Source of the DNA: Raffaelea ambrosiae
Taxonomy: Eukaryota; Ascomycota; Sordariomycetes; Ophiostomatales; Ophiostomataceae
DNA: 64,000 nucleotides
Assembly: GCA_002778195.1 (NCBI GenBank)
Contig: PCDI01000008.1
Coordinates: 1,367,154-1,431,153, forward strand
Direction of reading: 5' to 3'
Both the position numbers and the translations under genes were made by a program. The notes beneath the pieces are model-generated. The model saw only the letters and a program-made list of their open reading frames with translations. It was not told where the DNA came from and did no database searches. Every line of letters begins with the position of its first letter. Position 1 is the stretch's first letter. Shown here one piece after another: positions 43,105 through 54,400 of the stretch.

Positions 43105-44721
43105 TCAAATGCAAAACTTCTTGTCCAGCCTTGACAAGGCACGCGAGTCCTCACCCGACGGCGCTGGCTGCAGGAACTGCTGCGGGACCATCCCAACAGG
43201 CCCGCCACTGGCACCGTTGCTGCTGGCGGCGGCACCTCCTGGTGCTGCAGCAGCAGCTGCTGCTACGGCGGCGGCTGCAGCGGCTGCCACGTGTCGAGGT
43301 GAGCTGCTGGCGCTGTTGCAGCTCGCGGCATTGGCACTGTTCGGCTCAGAGCTCGACGGGGTCGGGTGCAAAAGAGCAGACAGGCTGGCCTTGTTGCCTC
43401 CTGTCGAGGGGGACACACCGCTTGATGGTTGCTGCTGCTGCGGTTGCTGCTGCTGCCCATACTGGTACGTCGATGACCGCGTAGGGGACTCGGAGAGCGG
43501 CCGCGGCGGTGTCAGCGCGGACGAACCGCCGTTTTGCGGTGCCGTGGCCGTCAATGCTGGCAGAAGACTGCCCGACACAGGCGGGAGATTGCTGCGCGAG
43601 CCTGGTGGTGTCTGGTAGGCCGGTGGAACACCTGATGTTGCTGTTGACACGGGCGGCAGCTGCGGTGGTGGTTGCCGGTAGAGCGACCGCGGAGAATTGG
43701 AGAGGTGGTGGTGGTGGTGCGTGCTGACACCCGGGCCTTGTCCGTAGGGCGAAGCGACTGGCGGCGATGTGCGTGTCGGCTGTGGTGGCGGGAGAGGGGG
43801 CATGCGTTCATACGCTCCCGAGGGTGGTGGCGGCGGGCCGCCATACTGAGAAGGCGCAACCGGGTGCTGGCCGTAGTAGACGGACGATGGCGGCGGCGAG
43901 TTGCGGGAGTAGTGGCCCTGGGGTGGCTGGGGCGGGTAGGGGGCGGAGGCGGTGGTGTAGTGGTGGTTGTACGGAGGCGTGGCGATCGGGGACGGCGGCC
44001 ACGAGTAGCCGGGCTGGCCGTAGCCGCCGGGGTATGGCTGATGGTAGCCGGGGCCGCTGGTGCTGAGTGGCGGCGGCGGGTGATGGGGGTACTGGGCCTG
44101 GTGGTGATGCTGCTGGGCAAGCGGCACGCGCGAGACGGCCGGGATGGGCGTGTTGTCGCTCATGCTGGACTCGGGGTACATGCCCTTGATGGGCACGACG
44201 GTGCGCATGCTCGGATCAGTCGTCGGCTGCGGCAACTCGGGCTCGCCGGGCGACGGGCGGGCGTAGTACGAGATCAGGTGCAGGTGCTGGCCGTTCGACG
44301 TCGTGATGCTGAACGACTGCTTCATCAGGCCGTCTGCCTTGTAGCGGTAGCCATCCGGCTCGCCGTCGTCCTGGTCCTCGTCGCTCCCGCGGCCCGAGGA
44401 ATCCGGCGTCTTGCCCGTCACGCGCCGCATCGTGTTGAAGCCGCCGCCGCGCTTGCCCTCCATTTCGCGGTATGTCAGGAAGCTGCCGGACACGCGGCTG
44501 GCGCTCCACGACTTGCCGTCCGTCCACCGCCGCATGCCGGCTTCCCGCTCGTCCCACACAAACACAGAACCGGACCGGATGGCTTGCCGCTCCTTTTCTG
44601 AGAGCCGCCGCTGCACACGCGGCAGCAGGCCCAGACGACAGGCCTCGAACAGCTTAATTGCGTCGGCGGGTGTCCGCACTATGCCGTGGTACGTCTCCAT
44701 GGGGTGCTTTTGTGCGGCCAT
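43105..44721 (-). CDS. Gti1/Pac2-family WOPR transcription factor
   Basis: DNA-binding regulator of the WOPR family, which controls development, morphology and in pathogens virulence. Single exon of 538 codons. The first WOPR half is at residues 8-95: METYHGIVRTPADAIKLFEA, RRLSEKERQAIRSGSVFVWDE, MRRWTDGKSWSASRVSGSF and LTYREMEGKRGGG. The second half is at about 135-165: YRYKADGLMKQSFSIT, HLHLISYY. The form of the first half (VRTPADAIKLFEACRLGLLPRV) matches the Gti1/Pac2 branch rather than the Ryp1/Sge1/Wor1 branch. The remaining 370 residues are Pro, Gln, His, Tyr and Ala-rich with a poly-Ala run near 490, typical of an activation region. MAAQKHP precedes a second Met (residue 8) that begins the conserved domain; either could be the start. 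Its upstream region is unusually long. Confidence 0.92.
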   Translation of the reverse strand: MAAQKHPMETYHGIVRTPADAIKLFEACRLGLLPRVQRRLSEKERQAIRSGSVFVWDEREAGMRRWTDGKSWSASRVSGSFLTYREMEGKRGGGFNTMRRVTGKTPDSSGRGSDEDQDDGEPDGYRYKADGLMKQSFSITTSNGQHLHLISYYARPSPGEPELPQPTTDPSMRTVVPIKGMYPESSMSDNTPIPAVSRVPLAQQHHHQAQYPHHPPPPLSTSGPGYHQPYPGGYGQPGYSWPPSPIATPPYNHHYTTASAPYPPQPPQGHYSRNSPPPSSVYYGQHPVAPSQYGGPPPPPSGAYERMPPLPPPQPTRTSPPVASPYGQGPGVSTHHHHHLSNSPRSLYRQPPPQLPPVSTATSGVPPAYQTPPGSRSNLPPVSGSLLPALTATAPQNGGSSALTPPRPLSESPTRSSTYQYGQQQQPQQQQPSSGVSPSTGGNKASLSALLHPTPSSSEPNSANAASCNSASSSPRHVAAAAAAAVAAAAAAAPGGAAASSNGASGGPVGMVPQQFLQPAPSGEDSRALSRLDKKFCI

Positions 44722-47700
44722 TTTGAAAAGTTTGCAACTGGGCGTCTGCCTATTCGACTCTCCCGGTTTTGGTACTTGGCAAAAGCCGCTTGGCGCAGCG
44801 CTCTCTCTGACCGGCTCTCCAGGCTCTGTCGGGGAGGCGTTGGCTGGGCAAGATGGACGCTACTCCTGTCGTGTCGTGTTGTCGCCAGAATCGTGTGTTT
44901 TGAGACAGTTTTAATCAAACCATTCGTGAGAGAAAAGCGAAATAGACGTCGTCAAAAAGAAGTCAGAATGAGAAAGAACAGCAAAAATAAAAATAAAAGA
45001 GAGCCCAAGAAGAAAGGACCGAGAGCGGGCGATATAGCACAACAAAGACGAGGTGAACAAAAAGAGAAAGAAAAAAAAAAGTAGTCGAATCCTCGTCGTC
45101 GATTATCGGTACTGGGGTGATTGCTTGCTGATGATCTCCACTGCGGTTGACCGGCCGAAGGAGAGGAATGCAACGGGCAATATCAATGGCCACAGGTCGA
45201 GCAGTGCCTGCGCTGCACAATCTGCACAAATCTGCCTCGCTGGATAGGCCAAGTCGAACTCTCCGCAGTTCAAGGGTCGAGGCAAGGTGTACCGCGCCAA
45301 GACCAGAAACGCTGCTGCGCGTCGATCGTCGTCAAGAATGCTTGGCAGCGGTTTGAACAAAAAAAGCTGCAATCGTAGGCGAGATGGCTAAAAACGACAA
45401 GCAAAAGCTGAAACGCCTGCAGTCGTGGAGACTTTGAGCGGCCCTGTTGCGACTTTGGGGTATGGGTGTGGTGGGTTCGTTAGAGGAGAAAGACACAGGC
45501 TGGTGACGTTAGCTTTCTTATTTTCCGCCCCTTCCTTTGTCCGTATATCCTTCAGTATTCTCTCAAAGAACAACCCGAGGAACAACCTGAAACACAAGGA
45601 GACAGCATGGGAAGGAAAGAATGAGAGAGAGTGGGAAAGATAGAGAGAGTGTGCGTCTGTGTGTTGGGCGACGGGGGGGGGGGGGTGCGTTTTAGGAGAG
45701 GAAAAAAAGGGAAACGAAAATCCTAGTGAAAATCAAATGATGTGCAACGCATAACGCAGGAGAGCGGGAAGGGACAAAAAGAGACTGGAGACAGCACAAA
45801 AAGGACAAGAAGGAAGGATAATAAAGGAAGACGACCATGGACAAGCCCGCTCGACACACCCGTTCTTTTATGAAGCTTTCTTGTCGTCTCCCCATGTGGA
45901 TATGCTTGCTTCGGCTTGCTTGGACTTGCTGTGGAGCCGTCCCGCAGAGGAGCGAAACGCGGAGGACTTCGAGACGTGCAAGGGCTTTGTAGAGTATGCA
46001 TGTACCAGTGCATGTACCAGTGCATGTACTTGTGGTTGTGCCAGTACGGACGGGGCAGGGTTGGCCAAGGGCCGCGCACGCCTTCTGGCACGCCGAGGCG
46101 CTGCAAGAGGAAGAAACAGCCAGACCGCAGGCGACTAAAAATCAAAGAAATGGCGAGAACACGTAACTAGGGGACGGGAAAAGTGGAGAGCACCAGCCCA
46201 GACAATCCAGACAATCCAGCCAACCCAGAGACCAGACACCCGGGCATTGGGCACCGTATGCGCCGCCGCCAGGGGGAGGAGCCTCAGGGACAACCGGACA
46301 GACGCAGCCAGGCTTGCTGCCAGACGATGTACGTACGTGGGCAGCCGATCAAAAGGGGAAAGCTTGTAGGCCCTTTCCCACCACACCCCAATTGTTGTTC
46401 GAGACCCATCGAAGACGACGCGTGGGACGGGGCTGAGTTGCCGAAAGACGTAAACGTAAAGCTGGCCGTAATAAAAGCAAGCTGTGGAGACAAGCGTAAA
46501 GCAAGCGTAAAAGCATGCAATACAATAGAACAAGCCATAGCGAGCCACAAAACGAGCAGAGTCGAGAGCTGCAGTACCCCAGATGGACCCAGTCATAGAC
46601 ACAGAATTGGCGGCTGAGCAGCAGACCAGAAGACCAGTCGAGCGGTTAAGTTGTCGAGCAGTCCCTGCAGCGCAAAGCAAGCAGGCATGCAAGCAATACA
46701 CCGGCACAAGGCGCAGATCAAGCACCTGGGCAGAGTCGCGGCATGGTCGCAAAATGGCCCAAGACACACAAAGACACGAGAAGACACACACGAGCGGCGT
46801 CAGACCGTGTCGATCACGAAGATGATGCGCGCGAGGCAACCCAGGGCGGCGCACGAGCGAGCGGGAAGTCCGCTCCTTCCCAAAGATTATTGCACACCCG
46901 CGTAAAGTTGCCCTGTCTGTGAATGGCTTTTGGCGGATATGGCCACCTTGGAGTTGTGCTGATCCGGGTTTTTTTTCTTTTCTTTTTTTTCTTTTCGTTT
47001 TGTTTTGCGATGATGCTGTGCTCTCGAGCCGTCTTGGGATTTTGCTATTTGGGCCTTGGCCTTCTTTGACTTCTTGTCTTCGGCTTTGGTACCGTCTTTT
47101 CGTCCTTTGTTGTCTTGTCATCTTGCCATCTTGCTTGTCCTGCTTGTCCGAGCTCCTCGTTGTTTTGCTGTGGTTACTGCTGTTCGGTCGCCTTACTATC
47201 TCGTAGCCTCGAATCGTGTTTCGCTGGTCTTCTCGCTGTGGTGTTTGCCACCGGCTGCTTTGGCCATCCTCACGGGACCATTTGAGGGCAGATGTCGTGC
47301 GTCGCGGAGCCCGAAACACAGCGCCCAGTTTCGCACTGGCCAGCTCCAAGAAGCGATCACCTTGAGCCAATGCTGCCCGCCTCCCGAGAGAAGCCAGATG
47401 CCGTCTTTATCGGGTTTCCGTGCTGCTGGCTTTCTTTCCTTCTTTTTTTGACTGCTTTGACTTGTGCTGTTCGCTTTTTTGTGCTCCTTGTTGCTTAGTT
47501 TGTTTTGCTTTGCCTCAACTTTGCTGCTCCTGTCGATCATGATGTCCGTGTCTGCTTTTCCGACCATTCACCGCGATTCCCCTCCAGCTAGCGAGCAAGA
47601 TCAGGAAGTTATAGTTATCTCCCCTGATCTGCTAGCTCTGTTCGATCATGCGGCTTGCTCTGCTTGCGGCGTGTGTCAAGCCAGTCGTCCTTGGGCCTCG

Positions 47701-47826
47701 GCTGAGTGAAGCTGTGATAGCCTGAGGCACGGCTTCATCCTCTGTGGACAGACGCACCCTATCCATGATAGGGGTGCCTGGTATCTTTCCCAAGTTGCCA
47801 GGAAGACAGTGTGTAGTGTAGCGTGT

Positions 47827-47852
47827 GGGGGGGGGGGGGGGGGGGGGGGGGG
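47827..47852 (+). repeat. 26-nt poly-G run
   Basis: Uninterrupted guanines following GCGTGT. Long G runs can form quadruplexes and are error-prone in sequencing, so the exact length is uncertain. Confidence 0.85.
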
Positions 47853-48017
47853 TGGACAGTGTCAAGATGATTTTGTGTATAGCATGTGCTCGGTATGTGG
47901 GGGAGATGTGATGCAGAGTAGGGAGCAACAAAAACGAAACGAGATGCCGCGGTGTATGAGGCATAAGTGAAGTAAAGACAAAGACAATGCTGTACCAGGA
48001 CCTCCTCAAGTGCTTTG

Positions 48018-48104
48018 GAGGTTGTTGCCGAGGTTGTTCCCAAGGTTCGTCCCCAAGGTTGTTCCCAAAATTGTTCCCAAAATTGTTCCCAAAATTGTCC
48101 CTCC
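48018..48104 (+). repeat. 12-bp minisatellite (core AAAATTGTTCCC)
   Basis: About seven units with variation. The last three are nearly identical and the earlier ones read GAGGTTGTTGCC, GAGGTTGTTCCC and AAGGTTGTTCCC, with one 13-nt unit. The unit length is mostly a multiple of three, so a minus-strand frame reads repeated NNFG. Confidence 0.8.
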
Positions 48105-49978
48105 CACCAGTCAACACCATCACTGATATAACACATACCTTCCTCAAAAGTTGTCCAGATTCGGACACGGGCGCGTCGAGGCTCGTCAATATGCTTCGCG
48201 AGGGTGAACGGGGGGAAATAATGGCGGCAAAGAAACAAAGTAAAGAAGCAGGTAAAAACTGGGCGAGAAAATGAAGAGTGTACTCGTACGCAGAAGAGAA
48301 CAAGGAAAATATGACAAAACGGACCAGAGACGGGAAGAAGAGTAAGAGGAAGAGGGAGCTAGACACTAGAAGAACAAAAAAACCGATGTTCGAAGCCAAG
48401 GATTCTAAGGCCGTCGTCTCAAATGGAGGTGTGTGAGGAGTTGCAGGGGGGGAGAGAAGAGGGGGGTGTGTGTGTGGAAGGAATTGGTTTTCGGCTAACT
48501 CTGTTTTTAAACCTTCCCTCTTCTGCCCTGCCTTATTTCCTGTATTTATTATTTATTTATTTTTTTTTTTGCAACAACGTCCCTCCTCTTGGCCAGCCCC
48601 AATTCTGCCCTGACAGACCTGGTCTTGGCAGCCTGGGTATATCGCAAAAGCTTGCTGGAGTGTGTCTAGCGAGTGCGAGAGCGTGCGAGTGTACGGCGAG
48701 ATACTAGGTATGACAGTGAGATGATACAAATGTATCTTGCTACGAGGATGGTACGAGTCACTGTACGCAACAAAAGGATCTTAAGATGCAATATTAATAA
48801 ACTTTTTTTTTCTTGCTCATCGGCTTGTGTCTTTCTTGGGGAAGAACGGCAACAAGTGGGGCAGGCTTGGCACTTGGCACTTTGGGGGGGGGGGGGGCGT
48901 GGACATAGAGGAAGCCACGACCGACCGCCAGGTCAAAATCAGAGGCAACGAGACGGCGACAGAGCGAGAGCGACGCCGACGAAGAGTAGACATAATCCTC
49001 GAAGACAGAGAAGCAGATAAGACGACCACGGAAAATTCCGTGGCTTCCTGGTCGCAGCATAGCATGGTATCTTGTTTATCTTGGTCTTTGCTGGCCTTTT
49101 TTGGTCCTTTTCTGGGCATGCCCGCAACTTAAATTACTAGGAGTGAGATGTTGCGTAAGGCTTCTCTTTCGGGCAGGAACGATTCTCCGAGAATACAGGA
49201 AGGAGCGATGAGGTTATCTGCGAGCTGTTAGTAGCTTCCCCTCCAGATACACCGTAAGCCTTTTTTGGTGCTCTGGAATCGAAGGGTGCTCAGATATGGG
49301 GGGGGACTTTCAGCAATTCAGTGGCTGCACTCCCCTAATAGCGGGTGGTCAAAACGGTGCACATACTATGTAGTTACTATGCAGTTAACGCTGCAGGCCT
49401 GTAGCTGATTGTGGGGAGGGTATACGAGTGGAGAAGGAAGAGAAGGCTACATGGGACGGGTAAAGCAAGCTTTTTTCCCTTTTACGTTTTACTTGCTCGT
49501 CTTTTCTCTCTTCTGCACACTGAAGGAAGGGGGCGTGTAGGCTGGGAAAAAAAAAAGACCCACTCATCCATGGTCTGGCAGAAAAGGTTGGCCCGCTAAA
49601 AAAGCCACTCACTAACGAGCCGCTATCATTGCAGGGCAGGCAGAGAAGTGAGAAACAAAGACACGAAAGTACGGAGCGCCACCATATGGCCGATTATATA
49701 GTACATTCAGAGACAACTGATACTATGGTCCGCCGCCCGCCTGACTGCCGAGCCGCTCGACGCGAGGAGGAACCAGCAGAGCAGGATGAGGCCCACGGCC
49801 CTTGCGTGAGAAGCTTATCCTTCATTGCCTCTGACGAACTGCAGACGGCCCCAGATGGGGTCGGATGTGCTCTCCCTGTCTGCTTCCATTGTCATTTGCT
49901 CTACGAGTACCATAGTTGACTAGTTCTTCCCCTCCCCTGCCTGTCAGACGAGGGTCTGTCAGCAATGAAATGCAATAG

Positions 49979-50014
49979 TAAGATACCATGTAAGATACTA
50001 TGTAAGATACCATG
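49979..50014 (+). repeat. 12-bp tandem repeat TAAGATACCATG
   Basis: Three adjacent units (the middle one has T for C), followed directly by the palindrome TAAGATATCTTA. Confidence 0.85.
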
Positions 50015-50731
50015 TAAGATATCTTACAAGTACGTCTTTCCCATCTTACGCGCCGTCTTGGGACAACGTCTCCGAGAGGGATATCCCGAGTTGCAAGCAG
50101 CCTCCGGACTGCTCTTCTGCATTCACGCTAGCGTTCTGCGGTGCTTTGCTTATTTCCAGCACGCAATGGTGTCTTCTTTCTGTCTCTAATTTTCCCCTAT
50201 TGTGTCCCTATTCCCGGGACCAACGGGAAACGACACTTAACTACTACGGTGTATGTACATAGTACTTTGGAGAGGGGGAGCAAAAAAAACTTACTAAATG
50301 TGTAAGACAGTTGTAAGCTGTATCTTACCGGACACGCGCATACTATATAAGTATACATGTCGACCGTCCACTGCTTGTCATGGGATGAATGGATATACTA
50401 TGTACACAGTAACCAATCAGATACATCGGCCCCGGCCGCTAAGTGGGCGAGCCTTCGGAGGACATGGTACAGCCAGAGGCTCAGGTCCGACAGCGACCGT
50501 TGGGCGGCCCCGGCTGAGCGTTGGCTGCGTTCTTGTCGATGTTGTCATCTTTTACTTCCTAATAGTAGTAGGCTGGAGACCGTGTCGAAAAGAGGACGCG
50601 ACAGAAGGCGTGATTGCCGGGTCGGATACCATGGGCCTTGCTCGGATGCCGCGGACCAGTATTCGTATTGTGTTCGCTTTTGGTTGCTTGCTATTGCGGC
50701 CGTATTTTATTGCGATTACGAGTACTGCTAC

Positions 50732-50749
50732 AGTACGAGTACTCGTACT
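50732..50749. repeat. 18-bp perfect palindrome AGTACGAGTACTCGTACT
   Basis: Self-complementary across all 18 bases, followed directly by ATGTAC. It belongs to the same GTAC-rich family as the other palindromes. Confidence 0.95.
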
Positions 50750-51276
50750 ATGTACTTCTCACTTGGCTACCATGCATCTACAGGGGCCGCGCGGACTACT
50801 ATGTAACTAGCTGAAAAACGATGGTGCAGCGACTACCAAGGTGCAGGAAGATACCAAAGGCCACGCAAGACCAGCCAAGCAACAGCCAAGGTGCCGGGCT
50901 AGGGCTCGACAGTGGGGCACCGGTGGACATCCTGGCGCTTGCTAATAACCACTCACTTGCGGCGCCGAGAGCGACCAGATAATCAAAATAAAGACGAGTG
51001 CAAATAAGGGATGTGTGCCAAGACCAGCAGTGGATTTTGCGAATTTCAAGCTTATTTTGATCCGTCGGCCATCAGCAGCAATCGGACGCACGCTGTTGGT
51101 TGTGTTAATTGGAGAGCATCTTTGGTATTGCGCCGTTCTTGCTTTGTTTGATTTGTTTGAACTGGTAAGTGCCGATGCTTTCCACTCTTAGTCTGATGTC
51201 GACTAGTATGTTCACTTGCCTGTCTATCCTATCTTCTGCTCGGCTGGTCGGCATCTAGCAAAGTGGCCATAATAAC

Positions 51277-51483
51277 ATGACCTCCGAGAAAGAAGTCCAA
51301 GAGACCCAAGAAATTCAAGGACCCCAAGAAAACCCCAAAATCACCACAGCCCCAAAATCAAGTCCCCAGACAAAAGATCCCAACCACCTCGTCACATCCA
51401 CCTTCCTCTTCTCTCCGTTTGACAAAGCCGGCGCCATGCGCCATGCACAATTAGACCGAGCTGTCCGAAGAGGCTTCCAATGA
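51277..51483 (+). CDS. Doubtful small protein
   Basis: A 68-codon frame starting MTSEKEVQETQEIQGPQENP and ending RRGFQ. It is hydrophilic and Gln/Glu/Pro-rich at the N terminus with a basic end. The composition is more protein-like than most frames around it, but no family is recognised. It may be a short gene, the last exon of a spliced gene, or chance. Confidence 0.2.
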   Translation: MTSEKEVQETQEIQGPQENPKITTAPKSSPQTKDPNHLVTSTFLFSPFDKAGAMRHAQLDRAVRRGFQ

Positions 51484-54400
51484 GCGAAACGCCGACGTGC
51501 TAACGTGCTAATGCCTGCCAATGTGCTGATGTTGCTGATCGGGCGGGCCATACACCCCAAAAAAATTGAAGAAAAAATTAGAGTTTGACCGCCGTGCAAG
51601 ATAAACTCGTCCATTGTGTGATACGGTTACAGGGCCTACATAATACGATTACCAATCACAATTTCCATTAATTGAAATGCCAACAGAAGAAAAGAGCGCA
51701 TTCGCACCTTCTTCTTCACCCCAAAATACGGTGCAAGTACTGCCAAACCAGAGAAATGGCCAAAACGGCACCAAAAACGCCCGACCTTTGGCACCGTAAA
51801 TCCGAGCTTTTGCCGCGTGTCTCTGATCTCACCACAGTGCAATAACGCCATGACGCTGGCACGTAGCATTCTTGCTACTATTATTTTCATACAATGGCCC
51901 TGCGTACAACTACTCGTAGTTAGTACGAGTAAGATTCTTGTCATCCCCGATTATGCTTCTATGCCATGTGCTAAATAAACCTTTTTTGACCACGGCACTG
52001 CCCCCACGCCAATCTGCCACAACTCGTATTTCCCGTGACCACTCCTGGTTTCCCACTGTTATTTTTCGTATTGCCTGGCAGTGTTTTTGTGGGCATCCTG
52101 TTTGTAAACTGTCTACGAGGACGACCTGGCGTTGCATCGTAGAAAAGGGATAAAAAGGGAGAAACATGCCACCAAAGTCAGAGCGTGGCATGGCATGGAT
52201 GCCGGTTCTTAATAAATAGGGTAGTGGTAACTACTCATACTTACGTTGCACAAAATGCCATTGAGCGGGTTGCTTGCAGGGGGGGCTGCTCGTTTCCCTC
52301 ATTTTTTTCCCACAACGGCGCATGCAAAGTACGAGCACATCGCACAGCAATGAAAATCACCAACAAAGTGTAGTATGAAGGGGCAATTTGGCGGCATCGT
52401 TGCTCCTGTGTTTCAAGTACGTACTTACGATCAGGCCAAAACAATAAGCCATCGGCAAAAAACCAGGCGATCTTGTGCAGGGCCGAAACAAGCAACAATG
52501 GCCATCGTTTTAAGTTTTGTGGGGATGGGATGTAAGGGAGGCGGGAAAAAGGTAAAAAACAAAAACAAGGTCAGGTAAAAACTACTTACTGGCGGACGAG
52601 ACGTGTAAGCCTAGGCTTGTAGAGGACAAAACAAGGGACATGGGTGACTCGACGAAGAGCCCCCAAAAAACAAGATCAAATTGTCATGCCAGGATTCGGA
52701 CCGGTCGCGATCGCAGTACGGAAAATACAGAAAATACATTAACTAGAAGGAGGTGTGACGCACAAAGTGCTAACATGCGTCAGTTTAGGAGCGTTTGTTA
52801 TTAGTCAGTCTTTATTCGTTTTTTTCTTCTTCCTCAAGCTGGTTCCCAAACTGGCTTGTCATACATGCTCATACATTCTCCGATGCATGTCTCATGCAAA
52901 CGTTGCTCATCGAGATGCACGAACCAACACCAAAGATTGATTTCCTTTTACTTTTTGAGAACTTGAAAAAAAGAAGGTCGCTTTGGCTGTGAGTGGGGAA
53001 GACTCCGTGCCGGCCTAGCCGGCGGAGCCGCTTACAAGACATTAGAAGAGCGCCGCCGTACATTACGACATGGGAAAAAGAAGCAATGAAACAAGAACGC
53101 ATACGTGGGTGGTACGTACTACGTACCCGCCTGTCAATTAGGGACGATCCCTGCTGGCCAGGGAAACAAGCCCGCGCAGGCCGCGGGCTGTTCCCACTCG
53201 GATCACGACTAGTGGATGAAGCATACGCGTACAACGCATCCTACTAATAGTACTTTGTATGTACGGTGTACTCGTAGACCAGTGGAAAGAGTACTACTTT
53301 GTATGTAACTCTGCTACGTACCTTACTGTACAGTGGGCTGTCTCTCGCCGTGTATCTTGAGATACATGGCAATATCCGTTACTGCCATCCGGAGCCGGCC
53401 CACATGCCATGTACCGTGCCTTAAGCCCTTAGCACGGTAACGCTACGGTGTACTGCTCGCATGTATGTGATGGACAAGAGACCAGAGGCAAATTGCATCA
53501 ATAATCACAGATGCTGTGGTCGACCACAGCGTTCTCGCCCCGCAAGTCACAGTATCAGCATGTTTCAGGCTGTAAGCAACATTAAACGGCCGCCGTGCAA
53601 CCGACGGCTGTTAGGGGCGCGGCGAGGCGAGAGTCTGCTGATTGGCGGTGGGTAGAGAGAGGACGAGAAACACGGAAAACACAACCACAAGAGACATGCC
53701 GTTCCAGGACCACCCAGTGCCATCTGCAGATTGTGTGTCCAGAACTGCAGGTACTCTACAATTGGGCTGGTCTCGTTCGCTGTCTTCAGCGAAGACAGAC
53801 TGTTGCGTCTTTTTCTTGGCACACCCAATCGATCAACGCGCACATCATCGCGACCATACCGGAAGCACGAGAGGGCGTGACATGGAGGGGCGAGCCAAGT
53901 CTGTCTTGCAATAGTACGAGAACCTCGTACACGCACAAAATGCTCAGCAGTTCACAGGCTCAAAATGCATGAGTGTCCCTTTCACTCGATTGCTGTCCTG
54001 GTAGCTGTTCACATGATAACTATTATGTATTATACGGAGTAGTTATGTTGTGTATGTTGGTCGTACTGTGTGTGTGGCTCCTCTGTTCTTGTCTACGAGT
54101 ATGTGGCATTCTTGGCCCGAGGGATCATCGAAACTACGGTGACAGAAAAATAAAAAGCAGCGAGAAGAAGAAGAAGCGTGACAATCAAAAATACTCTTGG
54201 ATGGGGTGTGGGCGATCACTCCCCTTGTTGGTTACGGCAAGCCTCCCTTGGCAATGACCACTGTTTAAGCATACCCAGGTTAGTTTTTAAACTTTCTTTC
54301 TGTTTGTCTCTTTCGCAATCACAATAATATTGGGCCTCTGGCTTAGGGGGGGGACTGTTCGTGTCAAATGAAAAGAAAACCAGTTGTTTCTTGGCATGGC

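Larger units (their letters stand above)
44722..49000. other. Long upstream region of the WOPR gene
   Basis: No supported gene. Contents include a G run at about 45671-45684, a 12-bp unit (GCATGTACCAGT) repeated nearly three times at about 45998-46030, a 411-codon minus frame without domains (46135-47370), a 26-nt poly-G at 47827-47852, and a 12-bp minisatellite at about 48018-48104. It may hold a long 5' UTR and the promoter of the WOPR regulator. Confidence 0.45.

Noticed and set aside
46392..46405. GTTCGAGACC-like tRNA B-box
   Set aside because: No A box or cloverleaf arms could be found upstream; not a tRNA.
48018..48104. Possible CRISPR-like array
   Set aside because: The units are directly adjacent 12-mers without spacers; it is a minisatellite in a eukaryotic genome.
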